DNA of 64,000 bases, taken from NCBI RefSeq assembly GCF_023515995.1, contig NZ_CP097320.1, forward strand, positions 2,294,001-2,358,000. Reading direction: 5' to 3'. Position numbers and translations under genes: made by a program. How positions within the stretch are numbered: position 1 is the first letter of the stretch; each line of letters begins with the position of its first letter. The notes beneath the pieces are model-generated. The model saw only the letters and a program-made list of their open reading frames with translations. It was not told where the DNA came from and searched no databases. Shown here piece after piece: positions 12,362 to 23,435 of this stretch. Source of the DNA: Candidatus Mycobacterium methanotrophicum (GTDB lineage: Bacteria > Actinomycetota > Actinomycetes > Mycobacteriales > Mycobacteriaceae).

Positions 12362-13039
12362 TCAGGGTAATGCGCGCCGTCGCGCGCGGACGTACCAGAA
12401 CGCCATCTCGACTTGCGTGCCGTCGATTTCGCGGCGCCAGCTGGCGGGCTCCAGCGCTTCGATATCCCAGCCCGCGCCGCCGAGGACGTCGCGCAGCGTC
12501 TGTTCGGACACCGCTGGCCGCGGCCAGTCCTCGTCGGCTGGATTGGCGTCCGAGAAGCAGCTGAGCAGCAGGGTGGCGCCCGGTCTGGTCGCCCGGTGCG
12601 CCGCGGCCGCGTAGCTGCGCTTGCCGGCGTCGTCCAGGCAATGGAACATGCCGCTGTCGACGATGGTGTCGAACGTCTCGGTGTAGCCCTCCAGCTTGGT
12701 GGAGTCGGACACCGCGAACGTCACTCGCACGCCGGCGTCGTTGGCTCGTCGCTCGGCAATGGAAAGCGCGGTCGGCGAGATGTCCAGGCCGGTGACGTTG
12801 AAGCCTTGCTGGGCCAGGTAGACGGCGTTGTCGCCGAGCCCGCAGCCGATATCAAGAACATCGCCGCGCACCCAGCCGCCTTCCTGCCAAGCGACGACAT
12901 TCTCCTTGGGCGCCCTCGTGTCCCAAGGCGGGGTTGCCACCGCGGGGATGCCTTCGGCCGGACTTTCGCCTCGATACAACGCATCGAAGTCGAAGGGGAC
13001 ACCGCCAGAAGATCGGGCAGAGGAATTCGGGGCTGTCAT
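12362..13039 (-). CDS. class I SAM-dependent methyltransferase (Rv1377c-like)
   Basis: This 225-residue class I methyltransferase has SAM-binding motif I VLDIGCGLGDNAVYLA (about residues 61-76), then VTGLDISPTALSIAERRA and the acidic DTIVDSGMFHCLDD. The N-terminus FDALYRGESPAEGIPAVATPPWD resembles thiopurine/tellurite-type methyltransferases. It lies 5 bp upstream of the serine hydrolase on the same strand, so the two are probably cotranscribed. Position relative to pyrR and length suggest Rv1377c. The methyl acceptor is unknown. Confidence 0.83.
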   Translation of the reverse strand: MTAPNSSARSSGGVPFDFDALYRGESPAEGIPAVATPPWDTRAPKENVVAWQEGGWVRGDVLDIGCGLGDNAVYLAQQGFNVTGLDISPTALSIAERRANDAGVRVTFAVSDSTKLEGYTETFDTIVDSGMFHCLDDAGKRSYAAAAHRATRPGATLLLSCFSDANPADEDWPRPAVSEQTLRDVLGGAGWDIEALEPASWRREIDGTQVEMAFWYVRARRRALP

Positions 13040-13397
13040 TTCCGCCAGGGTAGCGCGTGACGCTACGGCGGCTATGCGAGTCCGGCCAACCCCGGCGGTC
13101 GTGCCGAGGTTGGCCGGACAACGATGACGACGGCGAGTCTGGTGATCCGGTATCCGCTGCGGGCGAGTGATCTTCAGCGGTCACGCGCCTCGCACCCCGT
13201 CTCGGGGTTGTTCCCCGGCCGGGTGGCCGGTACCCTTCCCCGCTTCGTCGCCACCTGCTCGGCTGGGCCGGGTCTTTTGGTCGGCTCCACGCTTGACGGC
13301 GGCCCCAATCGGGCTGCCAGCGGGGCTCCTGGCAACCCAAACAACAATGTCGTGCCGTACGGGCACTGGGGCTGTAGCCGGCGCCGCGCGCCTGGCG
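13040..13397. other. intergenic downstream of the PPE gene
   Basis: These 358 bases lie between the PPE stop and the methyltransferase start, both on the minus strand. Several frames are open but none shows a family motif or plausible start, so I treat the stretch as non-coding and it may hold the methyltransferase promoter. Confidence 0.4.
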
Positions 13398-14678
13398 TTA
13401 CCCGACGACGGTTTTCGGCATCACGGTGGGCCGGAACCCGTATCGGGGCATGGCGAAATTGAAGACAGCGCTGCGTTCGCCCGCACTGACCGCCGGCATG
13501 CCGGGCATGCCGGGCATCCCGCCGGGGACTTCCGGGCCGGAACCCGCAACCGCGCCGGGCATCGCGGCGCCGAACCGACTCGCCGAATCCGCCGGGGTGA
13601 TCGCGGGCCAGTTCTGCGGCGTCGACAACGCCCCGACCAAATTGGCTCGGCCCATCCCCGCCGACACCGCCGACCCTCCGAGGCCGCCTGCTGGAGCGGG
13701 CGCCACCGTCGATCCCACCAGGGAGGACGCTCCCGGGACGGCCCCGGCCGGGATGGCCCCGGTGAGGCCTAGCGGTTTGCCGGCCGCGGAAACCGCAGCG
13801 GCGCCGACCGGGCCGACGAGTCCCACGTCGCCGGCCGACACGAACCCGCTCATGCCCGCGGCCGGGAATCCGGTGTCTCCGGCGTCGACCAATGCGGTCC
13901 CGAAGGAGTCACGGGTCGACCCGTCCAGCGCGTTCAACAGCCCGGACAGCCCTTTGGTGGCAGAGTCGGATCCCGGCGTGAAGATGCTCGATGACCCCGA
14001 CGACGTCTGCGCCGACGACCCCAGCGGTGACGCGAGTTGGCGCAGCGCCGCACCCACCCGGGATAGCGCGTTACCTGCGCCACCAGCAGCATGGCCAGCC
14101 GCCTGAGAGGTGGCGGCACCCTGTCCGGCAAGCCCGCCGGGGTCGGTGGTTTGCGGCGGCTGGCTGAACGGCTTCGGCTCGGAGGCTGCTGCCGATGAGC
14201 CGGCATACTGGTACATCGCGGCCGCATCTTGGGCCCACATTTCGCCGTACTGAGCTTCGGTGGCCGCGATCGCCGGGGTATTTTGGCCCAAAACATTGGT
14301 TGCGATCAGCGACGCAAGTTGAGTGCGGTTGGCCGCGATCACCGGCGGCGGCACGTGCCCGGCGAACGCGGCCTCGTAGGCGGCCGCGGCAGACTTGGCC
14401 TGATTGGCCAGCCGTTGCGCCTGTGCGGCCGTCGTGTACATCCACTCGATGTAGGGTGTGACCGCGCCGGCCATCGATTCCGACGCCGATCCCACCCACT
14501 CCTCGCCGGCCAGGTTGGAGATTACGGACTGATAAGCAGTCGCCGACGAATCCAGCTCGGCGGCTAGCCCATCCCAAGCCGACGCGGCGACCAGGATCCC
14601 TCCCGACCCGGGACCGGCGTAGATGCGCCCGGAGTTGACTTCCGGCGGCAGCGCCCCGTAATCCATTGTGACTGTCAT
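13398..14678 (-). CDS. PPE family protein, SVP-like subgroup
   Basis: This PPE protein (426 residues) belongs to a family exported by ESX type VII systems, usually with a PE partner. The N-terminal PPE domain (about 180 residues) contains [19 protein letters not shown], the WxG-type helical turn in EEWVGSAS, and the [17 protein letters not shown] and [17 protein letters not shown] blocks typical of the family. The Gly/Ala/Ser-rich C-terminal region holds [11 protein letters not shown], a variant of the GxxSVPxxW motif, followed by a GMPGMPGMP run. Translation may start at the internal ATG of MDYGALPP. No PE gene is adjacent. Confidence 0.92.
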   Translation of the reverse strand: MTVTMDYGALPPEVNSGRIYAGPGSGGILVAASAWDGLAAELDSSATAYQSVISNLAGEEWVGSASESMAGAVTPYIEWMYTTAAQAQRLANQAKSAAAAYEAAFAGHVPPPVIAANRTQLASLIATNVLGQNTPAIAATEAQYGEMWAQDAAAMYQYAGSSAAASEPKPFSQPPQTTDPGGLAGQGAATSQAAGHAAGGAGNALSRVGAALRQLASPLGSSAQTSSGSSSIFTPGSDSATKGLSGLLNALDGSTRDSFGTALVDAGDTGFPAAGMSGFVSAGDVGLVGPVGAAAVSAAGKPLGLTGAIPAGAVPGASSLVGSTVAPAPAGGLGGSAVSAGMGRANLVGALSTPQNWPAITPADSASRFGAAMPGAVAGSGPEVPGGMPGMPGMPAVSAGERSAVFNFAMPRYGFRPTVMPKTVVG

Positions 14679-15037
14679 CGCTTCATCTCCCTCTCTATCG
14701 CTTTATCTATCGGGCTGTCCATCGGGCTCTACCCGGTGGCCTTCCCAGTAAACAAAAGGTCGTCCGGTCTTCGCGGAATTCGAGGCAACGGTCCTCGCCT
14801 GAGTTCGACTGGGAGGTGTTGGAGGGCGAGCACGCGCAGATCGTCGACTGGGTCGACCAGGATCTGACGGCGGTCAAGGTCGACGATTTGCTCGGCCGCT
14901 GCCCAGCTGACGGCGGCAGGGTGGGCGTGGGGATCAGCGCGATCCACTGCTCGCGCGGCACGGATTGGTAGAAGCCCGTCGTTTCCGCCGTGGCGCCGCG
15001 AGGTGTTACGCTGCGCGGCAGTCGACATCCTTTAACG
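14679..15037. other. PPE-pyrR intergenic region
   Basis: This divergent promoter region lies between the minus-strand PPE gene and the pyr operon. Its centre (14801-14971) holds a decayed coding-looking fragment listed separately. The part next to pyrR should carry the operon promoter, but I could not identify -10/-35 boxes with confidence. Confidence 0.4.
14801..14971 (+). pseudogene. possible IS21-type transposase fragment
   Basis: One plus-strand frame reads FDWEVLEGEHAQIVDWVDQD then LTAVKVDDLLGR before a stop at 14969. The helical Asp/Leu pattern and the LTxxKxxxLLGR element resemble the N-terminal DNA-binding part of IS21-family IstA proteins. No start, no DDE domain and no partner istB are present. 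The family call is a guess from pattern. Confidence 0.25.
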
Positions 15038-15065
15038 ATCCGTCCAGAGAGGCGGAGAAGGAGGT
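15038..15065 (+). promoter_or_regulatory. PyrR-binding RNA hairpin overlapping the pyrR ribosome site
   Basis: The leader just before pyrR can fold as UCC-GU-CC / AGAGA / GG-C-GGA. It contains the conserved PyrR recognition loop CCAGAGAGG, and the purine tract AAGGAGGT (15058-15065) follows directly as the Shine-Dalgarno sequence for the ATG at 15077. Bacillus-type PyrR binds this loop in UMP-bound form, and mycobacterial PyrR has been reported to repress translation through such a site. The placement here fits translational repression rather than a terminator switch. Confidence 0.75.
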
Positions 15066-15076
15066 CAAGATCTCGC

Positions 15077-15661
15077 ATGGGTGGCGCGGGTGACGCCGCA
15101 GTAGGCCGCGAAGCCAGGGAGCTGATGTCGGCGGCCGACGTCGGTCGCACCATTTCCCGTATCGCACATCAGATCATCGAAAAGACCGCGCTGGACAGTG
15201 CCGGGGCGCCGCGCGTCGTGCTGCTGGGCATCCCGACCCGCGGCGTCACCCTGGCCAACCGCCTGGCCGCCAACATCGGCGAATACAGCGGTGTCGAGGT
15301 CGGCCACGGTGCGCTCGACATCACCTTGTACCGCGACGATTTGATGCAAAAGCCGCCCCGGCCGCTGGAGGCCACTTCGATTCCGGCGGGCGGCATCGAC
15401 GACGCCCTGGTGATCCTCGTCGACGACGTGCTCTATTCCGGACGCTCGGTGCGCTCGGCGCTGGATGCGCTGCGCGACCAGGGCCGTCCGCGAGCCGTCC
15501 AGTTGGCCGTCCTGCTCGACCGCGGCCACCGCGAGCTGCCGCTGCGCGCCGACTACGCCGGCAAGAACGTGCCCACCTCGCGCCGGGAGAGCGTGCACGT
15601 GCTGCTGGCCGAGCACGACGGCCGCGACGGTGTGGTCATCTCCCGGGAGGATGCGTCATGA
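15077..15661 (+). CDS. pyrR: PyrR, pyrimidine operon regulator / uracil phosphoribosyltransferase
   Basis: This bifunctional RNA-binding regulator has a phosphoribosyltransferase fold. The PRPP-binding motif [21 protein letters not shown] lies at about residues 113-133, with [14 protein letters not shown] and DITLYRDDL before it and the C-terminal [14 protein letters not shown] at 15077 is picked because it follows AAGGAGGT by 11 nt and gives the family N-terminus; an upstream extension would run through the leader hairpin. It is first in pyrRBC and overlaps pyrB (ATGA). UMP-dependent autoregulation is inferred from the leader. Confidence 0.94.
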   Translation: MGGAGDAAVGREARELMSAADVGRTISRIAHQIIEKTALDSAGAPRVVLLGIPTRGVTLANRLAANIGEYSGVEVGHGALDITLYRDDLMQKPPRPLEATSIPAGGIDDALVILVDDVLYSGRSVRSALDALRDQGRPRAVQLAVLLDRGHRELPLRADYAGKNVPTSRRESVHVLLAEHDGRDGVVISREDAS

Positions 15662-16629
15662 GCAGGCACCTGCTGGCCGCCGCTGATCTGTCCCGCGCCG
15701 ACGCCATCGCCATCCTCGACGACGCCGACCGGTTTGCGCAGGCCCTGATGGGCCGCGAGGTCCGTAAACTGCCGACGCTGCGGGGCCGGACCGTGATCAC
15801 GATGTTCTACGAGAACTCCACCCGCACCCGGGTGTCGTTCGAAGTCGCCGGCAAGTGGATGAGCGCCGACGTGATCAACGTCAGCTCGACCGGATCATCG
15901 GTGGGCAAAGGAGAATCGCTGCGCGACACCGCGCTGACATTGCGGGCGGCCGGCGCCGACGCGCTGATCATCCGGCACCCAGCCTCGGGTGCGGCGCACC
16001 GGCTTGCCGACTGGACGGCTACAGCTCAGGGAGGCCCGTCGGTGATCAACGCCGGCGACGGCACCCACGAACACCCGACCCAGGCGTTGCTGGACGCGCT
16101 GACCATCCGCCAACGGCTCGGCGACATCGACGGCCGGCGCGTGGTCATCGTCGGCGACATCGTGCACAGCCGCGTTGCCCGCTCCAACACCCATCTGCTG
16201 GCCACGCTGGGTGCCGAGGTGGTGCTGGTGGCGCCGCCGACCCTGCTGCCGGTCGGGGTTTGCGACTGGCCGGTCACCGTCTCCTACGATCTGGACGCCG
16301 AGCTGCCCGCCGCCGATGCGGTGCTGATGTTGCGGGTACAGGCCGAGCGGATGAACGGCGGCTTCTTCCCGTCCGCGCGTGAGTATTCGGTGCGCTACGG
16401 GCTATCCGAGCGGCGCCAGGCGATGCTTCCCGGTCACGCGGTGGTGCTGCACCCCGGTCCGATGCTGCGCGGCATGGAGATCTCCTCCTCGGTCGCCGAC
16501 TCTACGCAATCGGCGGTGCTGCAACAGGTTTCCAACGGTGTTCACGTGCGGATGGCGGTGCTGTTCCATCTGCTGGTAGGGACAGAGACCGCCGACCACG
16601 GGCTCGGCGGAAAAGAAGGCGCGGCATGA
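15658..16629 (+). CDS. pyrB: aspartate carbamoyltransferase catalytic subunit
   Basis: This enzyme joins carbamoyl phosphate and aspartate to carbamoyl-aspartate in UMP synthesis. Its 323 residues carry the carbamoyl-phosphate motif [11 protein letters not shown] (about 52-62), [28 protein letters not shown] and the aspartate-binding [11 protein letters not shown], all intact. No pyrI regulatory chain is present, as usual in actinobacteria. The ATG overlaps the pyrR stop and the stop overlaps the pyrC start, so the three genes are tightly coupled. Confidence 0.96.
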   Translation: MSRHLLAAADLSRADAIAILDDADRFAQALMGREVRKLPTLRGRTVITMFYENSTRTRVSFEVAGKWMSADVINVSSTGSSVGKGESLRDTALTLRAAGADALIIRHPASGAAHRLADWTATAQGGPSVINAGDGTHEHPTQALLDALTIRQRLGDIDGRRVVIVGDIVHSRVARSNTHLLATLGAEVVLVAPPTLLPVGVCDWPVTVSYDLDAELPAADAVLMLRVQAERMNGGFFPSAREYSVRYGLSERRQAMLPGHAVVLHPGPMLRGMEISSSVADSTQSAVLQQVSNGVHVRMAVLFHLLVGTETADHGLGGKEGAA

Positions 16630-17918
16630 GCGTGCTGCTGCGCGGGGTGCGCCGATACGGCGAGGGCGAGCGGGTCGACGTGCTGGTCGACGACGGCCAG
16701 ATCGCGGAGATCGGCGCCACGCTTGCCATTCCGGACGACGCCGACGTCATCGACGCGACCGGACAGATCCTGCTGCCCGGCTTCGTCGATCTGCACACCC
16801 ATTTGCGCGAGCCCGGCCGGGAATATGCCGAGGACATCGAAACCGGTTCGGCCGCTGCGGCTCTCGGCGGCTACACCGCGGTGTTCGCGATGGCCAACAC
16901 CAACCCGGTCGCCGATAGCCCGGTGGTGACCGATCATGTCTGGCACCGCGGCCAGCAGGTCGGTCTGGTCGACGTGCATCCGGTCGGCGCGGTCACCGTG
17001 GGGCTGGCCGGTACCGAGCTCACCGAAATGGGCATGATGGCCGCCGGTGCCGCGCAGGTGCGGATGTTCTCCGACGACGGCAAGTGCGTGTACGACCCGC
17101 TGGTGATGCGCCGAGCGCTGGAATACGCGACCGGTTTGGGCGTGCTGATCGCCCAGCACGCCGAAGAGCCGAGGCTGACGGCCGGGGCAGTGGCGCACGA
17201 AGGGCCCAACGCCGCCAGGCTGGGGCTCTCGGGCTGGCCGCGGGCCGCCGAAGAGTCGATCGTTGCTCGTGACGCGTTGCTGGCCCGCGACGCCGGCGCC
17301 CGGGTGCACATCTGCCACGCGTCGACGGCGGGCACCGTTGAGATCATCAGATGGGCTAAGTCTCAAGGCATTTCGATCACCGCCGAGGTCACGCCGCATC
17401 ACCTGCTGCTCGACGACAGCCGGCTGGCCAGCTACGACGGGGTGAACCGGGTGAATCCGCCGCTACGGGAAGCCGCCGACGCGCAGGCGTTGCGTCAAGC
17501 GCTGGCCTCTCGGGTAATCGACTGTGTGGCCACCGATCACGCCCCGCACGCCGAACACGAGAAATGCGTCGAGTTCGCGGCGGCGTTGCCCGGCATGCTG
17601 GGGTTGCAGACCGCGCTGTCCGCGGTGGTGCAGGCGATGGTGATCCCAGATCTGCTGAGCTGGCGTGACGTCGCGCGGGTGATGAGCGAGAACCCGGCAC
17701 GTATCGCCCGGCTGCCCGACCACGGCCGACCCCTGGAAATCGGCGAGCCGGCCAACCTGACCGTGGTGGACCCCGACGCCACCTGGACGGTCGCCGGTCT
17801 TCAGCTGGCCAGCCGCTCGGCCAACACGCCCTACGAAGCGATGACGCTGCCCGCCACCGTGACCGCCACGCTGCTGCGCGGCAAGATCACCGCCCGCGAC
17901 GGGAAGAGCCCCGCATGA
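16626..17918 (+). CDS. pyrC: dihydroorotase
   Basis: This zinc amidohydrolase (430 residues) cyclises carbamoyl-aspartate to dihydroorotate. Zinc-binding and signature motifs are [20 protein letters not shown] (residues about 52-71), [18 protein letters not shown] and [14 protein letters not shown]. The start ATG overlaps pyrB. The stop TGA lies inside the ATG that once opened the Rv1382-like gene. No frameshift is seen. Confidence 0.96.
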   Translation: MSVLLRGVRRYGEGERVDVLVDDGQIAEIGATLAIPDDADVIDATGQILLPGFVDLHTHLREPGREYAEDIETGSAAAALGGYTAVFAMANTNPVADSPVVTDHVWHRGQQVGLVDVHPVGAVTVGLAGTELTEMGMMAAGAAQVRMFSDDGKCVYDPLVMRRALEYATGLGVLIAQHAEEPRLTAGAVAHEGPNAARLGLSGWPRAAEESIVARDALLARDAGARVHICHASTAGTVEIIRWAKSQGISITAEVTPHHLLLDDSRLASYDGVNRVNPPLREAADAQALRQALASRVIDCVATDHAPHAEHEKCVEFAAALPGMLGLQTALSAVVQAMVIPDLLSWRDVARVMSENPARIARLPDHGRPLEIGEPANLTVVDPDATWTVAGLQLASRSANTPYEAMTLPATVTATLLRGKITARDGKSPA

Positions 17919-18054
17919 ATTCGGCAACGCCATGACTAACAACGGCATTCTGGCCATTCGCTGGCAGCTGCCGTCGGGCACCGAGATCGACCTCGGGTTC
18001 CGCGGGAACGACCGCAGCGACTACACCCGCTGGCTCGCGGAGCACACCCGATGA
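17915..18054 (+). pseudogene. deletion remnant of an Rv1382-like membrane protein
   Basis: In M. tuberculosis a ~165-residue export/membrane protein (Rv1382) sits between pyrC and carA. Here only scraps remain. An ATG overlapping the pyrC stop (17915) reads MNSATP and then stops. Eleven bases later another frame, ATG 17932, encodes 40 residues ([32 protein letters not shown]) that look like the conserved C-terminal end and overlap the carA start by ATGA. The middle is missing. The short frame may still be translated to couple pyrC to carA. The homology call is inference from position and pattern. Confidence 0.55.
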
Positions 18055-19163
18055 AAGCGGTGCTGGTCTTGGAAGACGGCCGGACGTTCACCGGGACGCC
18101 GTTCGGTGCGGTCGGCGAAACGCTTGGCGAAGCGGTCTTTTCCACGGGCATGTCCGGCTATCAGGAGACCTTGACCGACCCGAGCTATCACCGCCAGATC
18201 GTGGTGGCCACCGCCCCGCAGATCGGCAACACCGGGTGGAACGGCGAGGACTCCGAAAGTCGCGGCGAGCGGATCTGGGTCGCCGGCTACGCGGTGCGCG
18301 ACCCGTCGCCGCGCGCGTCGAACTGGCGGGCCACCGGAACGCTGGAGGATGAGCTGGTCCGCCAGCGCGTTGTCGGGATCTCCGGCATCGACACCCGCGC
18401 GGTCGTTCGCCATCTGCGCAGCCGCGGGTCGATGAAGGCGGGCCTGTTTTCCGGTGCTGCGCTGGCCGATCCGGACGAGCTGCTGGCCCGGGTGCGCGGC
18501 CAGCAGTCGATGCTGGGCGCAGACCTTGCCGGCCAGGTCAGCACCGAGGGCCAGTACGTCGTCGAAGCCGAAGGGCCGCACCGGTTCACGGTCGCGGCCA
18601 TCGACCTCGGGATCAAGACCAATACCCCGCGCAACTTCGCCAGGCGCGGAGTCCGCAGCCTCGTGCTGCCGTCGTCGGTGGCCTTCGAGCAGATCGCCGA
18701 GATCCATCCGGACGGGGTGTTTTTGTCCAACGGTCCCGGCGACCCGGCCACCGCCGACCATATCGTCGAGGTGACCCGTGACGTGCTTGGGGCCGGCATC
18801 CCCTTGTTCGGCATCTGTTTCGGCAACCAGATCCTGGGCCGCGCGCTGGGCCTGTCCACCTACAAGATGGTGTTCGGCCACCGGGGTATCAACATTCCGG
18901 TGATGGACCGCGCCACGGGGCGGGTCGCGGTGACCGCGCAGAATCACGGCTTCGCCTTAGAGGGCGAAGCCGGCCAGCGGTTCGACACTCCGTTCGGCAC
19001 GGCGGTAGTCAGCCACACCTGCGCCAACGACGGCGTTGTCGAAGGCGTCAAACTCGCGGATGGAAAAGCGTTTTCGGTGCAGTATCACCCGGAGGCCGCA
19101 GCCGGACCGCACGACGCGGAATACCTGTTCGACCGGTTCCTCGACCTGATGGGCGGCCAATGA
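18051..19163 (+). CDS. carA: carbamoyl-phosphate synthase small (glutaminase) subunit
   Basis: This subunit hydrolyses glutamine and passes ammonia to CarB for pyrimidines and arginine. Its 370 residues have the small-subunit domain ([14 protein letters not shown]) followed by a class I glutamine amidotransferase domain, with the nucleophile Cys in [13 protein letters not shown] and the His/Glu pair in [10 protein letters not shown]. The GFALEGEAG and [10 protein letters not shown] segments are normal. The start overlaps the Rv1382 remnant. A 103-bp gap containing a palindromic repeat precedes carB. Confidence 0.96.
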   Translation: MKAVLVLEDGRTFTGTPFGAVGETLGEAVFSTGMSGYQETLTDPSYHRQIVVATAPQIGNTGWNGEDSESRGERIWVAGYAVRDPSPRASNWRATGTLEDELVRQRVVGISGIDTRAVVRHLRSRGSMKAGLFSGAALADPDELLARVRGQQSMLGADLAGQVSTEGQYVVEAEGPHRFTVAAIDLGIKTNTPRNFARRGVRSLVLPSSVAFEQIAEIHPDGVFLSNGPGDPATADHIVEVTRDVLGAGIPLFGICFGNQILGRALGLSTYKMVFGHRGINIPVMDRATGRVAVTAQNHGFALEGEAGQRFDTPFGTAVVSHTCANDGVVEGVKLADGKAFSVQYHPEAAAGPHDAEYLFDRFLDLMGGQ

Positions 19164-19182
19164 TGGCGAGCAGCGCCACCCC

Positions 19183-19244
19183 CGCGAGCGTGCGTGTTTG
19201 TACGCCGACACGCCGTAACGGGTGTACAACTGCGCACGCTCGCG
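19183..19244. repeat. dispersed ~60-bp palindrome, copy 1 (carA-carB)
   Basis: The arms GCGAGCGTGCG (19184-19194) and CGCACGCTCGC (19233-19243) are exact inverse complements. Between them is a partly self-complementary interior (TTGTACGCCGACACGCCG, then GGGTGTACAACTG). Near-identical copies lie at 56006-56066 and 57820-57879. It may act as an intra-operon hairpin that modulates carB. Confidence 0.8.
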
Positions 19245-19266
19245 CCATAACGGGGGAGGACCTCTA

Positions 19267-22200
19267 GTGCCGCGTCGTACCGACCTGCGCCATGTCCTGG
19301 TCATCGGCTCGGGGCCGATCGTGATCGGGCAGGCCTGCGAATTCGACTACTCGGGTACCCAGGCCTGCCGCGTGCTGCGGGCCGAGGGCCTAGAGGTCAG
19401 CCTGGTCAACTCCAACCCGGCCACCATCATGACCGACCCCGAATACGCCGACCACACCTACATCGAGCCGATCACCCCGGGTTTCGTCGAACGGGTGATC
19501 GCGCAGCAGGCCGAGCGGGGTAACAAGATCGATGCGCTGCTGGCAACCCTGGGCGGGCAGACCGCGCTCAACACGGCCGTCGCGCTGTACGAGAGCGGGG
19601 TGCTGGAACGCTACGGTGTCGAGCTGATCGGCGCCGACTTCGACGCCATCCAGCGCGGTGAAGACCGCCAGCGGTTCAAAGACATCGTCGCCAAGGTAGG
19701 CGGCGAATCAGCACGCAGCCGGGTGTGTTTCGCCATGGAAGAAGTTCACGAGACGGTCGCCGAACTCGGGCTTCCGGTGGTAGTTCGCCCGTCGTTCACC
19801 ATGGGCGGTCTGGGCTCGGGCCTGGCGCGCAGCGCCGAGGAGGTCGACCGGATGGCCGGCGCGGGGTTGGCCGCGTCGCCGAGCGCCAACGTGCTGATCG
19901 AGGAATCGGTCGGCGGCTGGAAGGAATTCGAGCTCGAGCTGATGCGCGACGGTAAAGACAACGTCGTCGTGGTGTGCTCGATAGAAAACGTCGACCCGAT
20001 GGGCGTGCACACCGGCGACTCGGTGACCGTGGCGCCGGCGATGACGTTGACCGATCGGGAATACCAGCGGATGCGCGATTTGGGCATTGCGATCCTGCGC
20101 GAGGTCGGCGTCGACACCGGCGGGTGCAACATCCAGTTCGCCGTCGACCCGAGTGATGGCCGGCTGATCGTCATCGAAATGAACCCGCGGGTGTCACGGT
20201 CAAGTGCCCTGGCCTCCAAGGCAACCGGCTTCCCGATCGCCAAGATCGCCGCCAAACTGGCTGTCGGCTACACCCTCGACGAGATCCTCAACGACATCAC
20301 GATGCAAACCCCGGCCTGTTTCGAGCCCACCCTGGATTACGTGGTGGTCAAGGCGCCGCGGTTCGCCTTCGAAAAGTTCCCCGGCGCCGACCCCACGCTG
20401 ACCACCACGATGAAATCTGTCGGCGAGGCAATGTCGTTGGGCCGCAACTTCGTCGAAGCGCTCGGCAAGGCGATGAGGTCGCTGGAGACCAGTCGGGCCG
20501 GGTTCTGGACCGCGCCGGACCCCGCAATCGACGCTGACACGGTGCTGGAACGCCTGCGGACTCCAGCCGAGGGCCGGCTCTACGACATTGAACTGGCCGT
20601 GCGACTGGGCGCTTCGGTGGAGGAGGCTGCCGAGGCCTCCGGCGTCGACCCGTGGTTCGTCGCGCAGATCGCCGAACTCGTGGAGTTGCGCCGTGAGGTG
20701 GTCGATGCCGCCGTGCTCGACGGTGATCTGCTGCGCCGATGTAAGCACGCCGGCTTATCGGATCGTCAGATCGCGGCACTGCGACCGGAATTGGCCGGCG
20801 AGGATGGCGTGCGGTCGTTGCGGGGACGCCTCGGCATCCATCCGGTGTACAAGACCGTGGACACCTGCGCCGCGGAGTTCGAGGCCAACACGCCGTATCA
20901 CTACAGCAGCTACGAGCTCGACCCGTCCGCCGAGACCGAGGTGGCGCCGCAGAACGAGCGGCCCAAGGTGCTGATCCTTGGCTCGGGACCCAACCGGATC
21001 GGCCAGGGCATCGAATTCGACTACAGCTGTGTACATGCCGCAACGACGTTGTCGCAGGCGGGCTTTGAGACCGTGATGGTCAACTGCAACCCGGAGACGG
21101 TGTCCACCGATTACGACACCGCCGACCGGCTGTATTTCGAGCCGTTGACCTTCGAGGACGTGCTGGAGGTGTTCCACGCCGAACAGCTGTCGGGCGTCGG
21201 GGGCCCGGGGGTGGTCGGTGTGATCGTGCAACTCGGTGGCCAGACGCCGCTCGGGCTGGCGCAGCGGCTGGCCGACGCGGGAGTACCGATCGTCGGCACC
21301 CCGCCGGAGGCCATCGATCTGGCCGAGGACCGCGGCGCGTTCGGCGACCTGCTATCGGCCGCCGGGCTGCCGGCCCCGCGATACGGCATGGCGACGACAT
21401 TCGCGCAAGCCCGCCAGATCGCCGCCGAGATCGGTTACCCGGTGCTGGTGCGACCGTCGTACGTGTTGGGTGGCCGGGGCATGGAAATCGTCTACGACGA
21501 CGACACGCTGCAGGGCTACATCGCCCGCGCGACCGAACTTTCACCCGAACACCCGGTGCTGGTCGACCGCTTCCTGGAGGACGCGATCGAGATCGACGTC
21601 GACGCGCTCTGCGACGGCGACGAGGTCTACGTCGGCGGGATCATGGAGCACATCGAAGAGGCCGGCATCCACTCCGGCGACTCGGCGTGTGCGCTGCCGC
21701 CGGTAACCCTGGGGCGCAGCGATATCGAGAAGGTTCGCCGCGCAACCGAGGTGATCGCGCACGGCATCGGAGTGGTGGGCTTGCTCAACGTGCAATACGC
21801 GCTGAAGGACGACGTGCTCTACGTGCTGGAGGCCAACCCGCGCGCCAGCCGCACCGTGCCGTTCGTCTCCAAGGCCACAGCGATACCGCTGGCCAAGGCT
21901 TGTGCCCGTATCATGTTGGGCGCCAAGATCTCTCAACTACGTGCGGAGGGAATGCTGGCGGCGTCGGGTGACGGCGGCAACGCGGCCCAGGACGCGCCGA
22001 TCGCGGTGAAGGAGGCGGTGTTGCCGTTCCACCGCTTCCGCCGCGCGGACGGAGCCGCCATCGATTCACTGCTCGGCCCGGAGATGAAATCCACCGGCGA
22101 GGTGATGGGAATCGACCGCGACTTCGGCAGCGCCTTCGCCAAGAGCCAGACCGCCGCATACGGATCGCTGCCGGTCGAAGGCACCATATTCGTATCGGTC

Positions 22201-22614
22201 GCCAACCGGGACAAGCGGTCACTGGTGTTCCCGGTTAAACGGCTGGCGGACTTGGGCTTTCGGGTTCTGGCCACTGAGGGAACCGCGGAAATGCTGCGGC
22301 GCAACGGGATCCCGTGCGACGAGGTCCGTAAGCATTTCGAGCCCGCGCAGCCGGGCCGGCCAGCGATATCTGCGGTCGACGCCATTCGCGCCGGCGAGGT
22401 CGACATGGTGATCAACACGCCCTACGGCAACTCCGGACCCCGCATCGACGGCTACGAAATCCGTTCGGCGGCAGTGGAAATGAACATCCCCTGCGTGACG
22501 ACGGTGCAGGGCGCGTCGGCGGCCGTTCAGGGCATCGAGGCCGGGATCCGCGGCGTCATCGGAGTGCGCTCGCTGCAGGAACTGCACAGCACGCTGAACA
22601 ACGGCGGCCACTGA
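19267..22614 (+). CDS. carB: carbamoyl-phosphate synthase large subunit
   Basis: This ATP-dependent synthetase has 1115 residues. It has two homologous ATP-grasp halves, the first opening with [21 protein letters not shown] and the second with [20 protein letters not shown]. Each contains a glycine-rich grasp loop ([12 protein letters not shown] and [12 protein letters not shown]) and an [22 protein letters not shown] block. The last ~150 residues form the MGS-like allosteric domain ([31 protein letters not shown]). GTG at 19267 follows GGGGGAGGA and gives the family N-terminus PRRTDLRH; a more upstream start would lie in the palindrome. pyrF begins 2 bp after the stop. Confidence 0.97.
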   Translation: MPRRTDLRHVLVIGSGPIVIGQACEFDYSGTQACRVLRAEGLEVSLVNSNPATIMTDPEYADHTYIEPITPGFVERVIAQQAERGNKIDALLATLGGQTALNTAVALYESGVLERYGVELIGADFDAIQRGEDRQRFKDIVAKVGGESARSRVCFAMEEVHETVAELGLPVVVRPSFTMGGLGSGLARSAEEVDRMAGAGLAASPSANVLIEESVGGWKEFELELMRDGKDNVVVVCSIENVDPMGVHTGDSVTVAPAMTLTDREYQRMRDLGIAILREVGVDTGGCNIQFAVDPSDGRLIVIEMNPRVSRSSALASKATGFPIAKIAAKLAVGYTLDEILNDITMQTPACFEPTLDYVVVKAPRFAFEKFPGADPTLTTTMKSVGEAMSLGRNFVEALGKAMRSLETSRAGFWTAPDPAIDADTVLERLRTPAEGRLYDIELAVRLGASVEEAAEASGVDPWFVAQIAELVELRREVVDAAVLDGDLLRRCKHAGLSDRQIAALRPELAGEDGVRSLRGRLGIHPVYKTVDTCAAEFEANTPYHYSSYELDPSAETEVAPQNERPKVLILGSGPNRIGQGIEFDYSCVHAATTLSQAGFETVMVNCNPETVSTDYDTADRLYFEPLTFEDVLEVFHAEQLSGVGGPGVVGVIVQLGGQTPLGLAQRLADAGVPIVGTPPEAIDLAEDRGAFGDLLSAAGLPAPRYGMATTFAQARQIAAEIGYPVLVRPSYVLGGRGMEIVYDDDTLQGYIARATELSPEHPVLVDRFLEDAIEIDVDALCDGDEVYVGGIMEHIEEAGIHSGDSACALPPVTLGRSDIEKVRRATEVIAHGIGVVGLLNVQYALKDDVLYVLEANPRASRTVPFVSKATAIPLAKACARIMLGAKISQLRAEGMLAASGDGGNAAQDAPIAVKEAVLPFHRFRRADGAAIDSLLGPEMKSTGEVMGIDRDFGSAFAKSQTAAYGSLPVEGTIFVSVANRDKRSLVFPVKRLADLGFRVLATEGTAEMLRRNGIPCDEVRKHFEPAQPGRPAISAVDAIRAGEVDMVINTPYGNSGPRIDGYEIRSAAVEMNIPCVTTVQGASAAVQGIEAGIRGVIGVRSLQELHSTLNNGGH

Positions 22615-22616
22615 CG

Positions 22617-23435
22617 ATGCCCGGGTTCGGCGCCCGGCTGGCCGAGGCGGTATCGCGTCGAGGGCCGCTATGCCTGGGCATCGACCCGCATCCCGAACTG
22701 CTGCGGGCGTGGGGCCTGCCGATCAGCCCCGACGGCCTGGCGGCGTTCTGCGACATCTGCGTCGACGCCTACCGCGACTTCGCCGTCGTCAAACCTCAGG
22801 TCGCGTTTTTCGAGGCGTACGGCGCCGCGGGCTACGCGGTGTTGGAGCACACCATCGCCGCGCTGCGCGCCGCCGGCGTTCTGGTCCTGGCTGATGCCAA
22901 GCGCGGCGACATCGGATCGACGATGGCGGCCTACGCGGCCGCCTGGATCGGCGACTCGCCGCTGGCCGCCGACGCCGTGACCGCGTCGCCCTATCTGGGT
23001 TTCGGGTCGTTGCAGCCGCTGCTGGACACTGCTGCGGCGCACGATCGAGGGGTGTTCGTGCTGGCGGCGACGTCGAACCCGGAGGGGGCGAGCGTGCAGC
23101 GCGCCGAGTTCAACGGCCGCGCGGTGGCCCAGTCGATCGTCGACCAGGCGGCGGCGGTCAACCGCGCGCTGGGCGCCGGACCCGGCTCGGTCGGCGTCGT
23201 CGTCGGGGCGACGGTCACCGAGGCGCCCGACGTCAGCGGTCTCGGGGGCCCGGTGCTGGTGCCCGGTATCGGCGTTCAGGGCGGGCACGCCGATGCGCTG
23301 CGCGGCCTGGGTGGGGCCGCGCCCGGCCAGCTCCTGCCGGCGGTGTCGCGCGAAGTGTTGCGGGCCGGGCCCGACGCTGCGGCGCTGCGAGCGGCCGCTG
23401 AGCGGATGCGTGAGTCGGTCGCCTATCTAGCTTGA
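22617..23435 (+). CDS. pyrF: orotidine-5'-phosphate decarboxylase, type 2
   Basis: This enzyme decarboxylates OMP to UMP. The protein (272 residues) is of the longer type 2 family. Motifs are [12 protein letters not shown] near the N-terminus, [13 protein letters not shown], and the catalytic [17 protein letters not shown] (Asp-Lys-Asp array, about residues 92-108). ASPYLGFGS and [10 protein letters not shown] complete the barrel. It directly follows carB and ends the pyrimidine operon. In M. tuberculosis PE15/PPE20 follow; here they are absent. Confidence 0.94.
   Translation: MPGFGARLAEAVSRRGPLCLGIDPHPELLRAWGLPISPDGLAAFCDICVDAYRDFAVVKPQVAFFEAYGAAGYAVLEHTIAALRAAGVLVLADAKRGDIGSTMAAYAAAWIGDSPLAADAVTASPYLGFGSLQPLLDTAAAHDRGVFVLAATSNPEGASVQRAEFNGRAVAQSIVDQAAAVNRALGAGPGSVGVVVGATVTEAPDVSGLGGPVLVPGIGVQGGHADALRGLGGAAPGQLLPAVSREVLRAGPDAAALRAAAERMRESVAYLA

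Noticed and set aside
13441..13530. Short tandem CATGCCGGGCATGCCGGG-like repeat
   Set aside because: It encodes the Gly-Met-Pro run of the PPE C-terminus, ordinary low complexity for that family.
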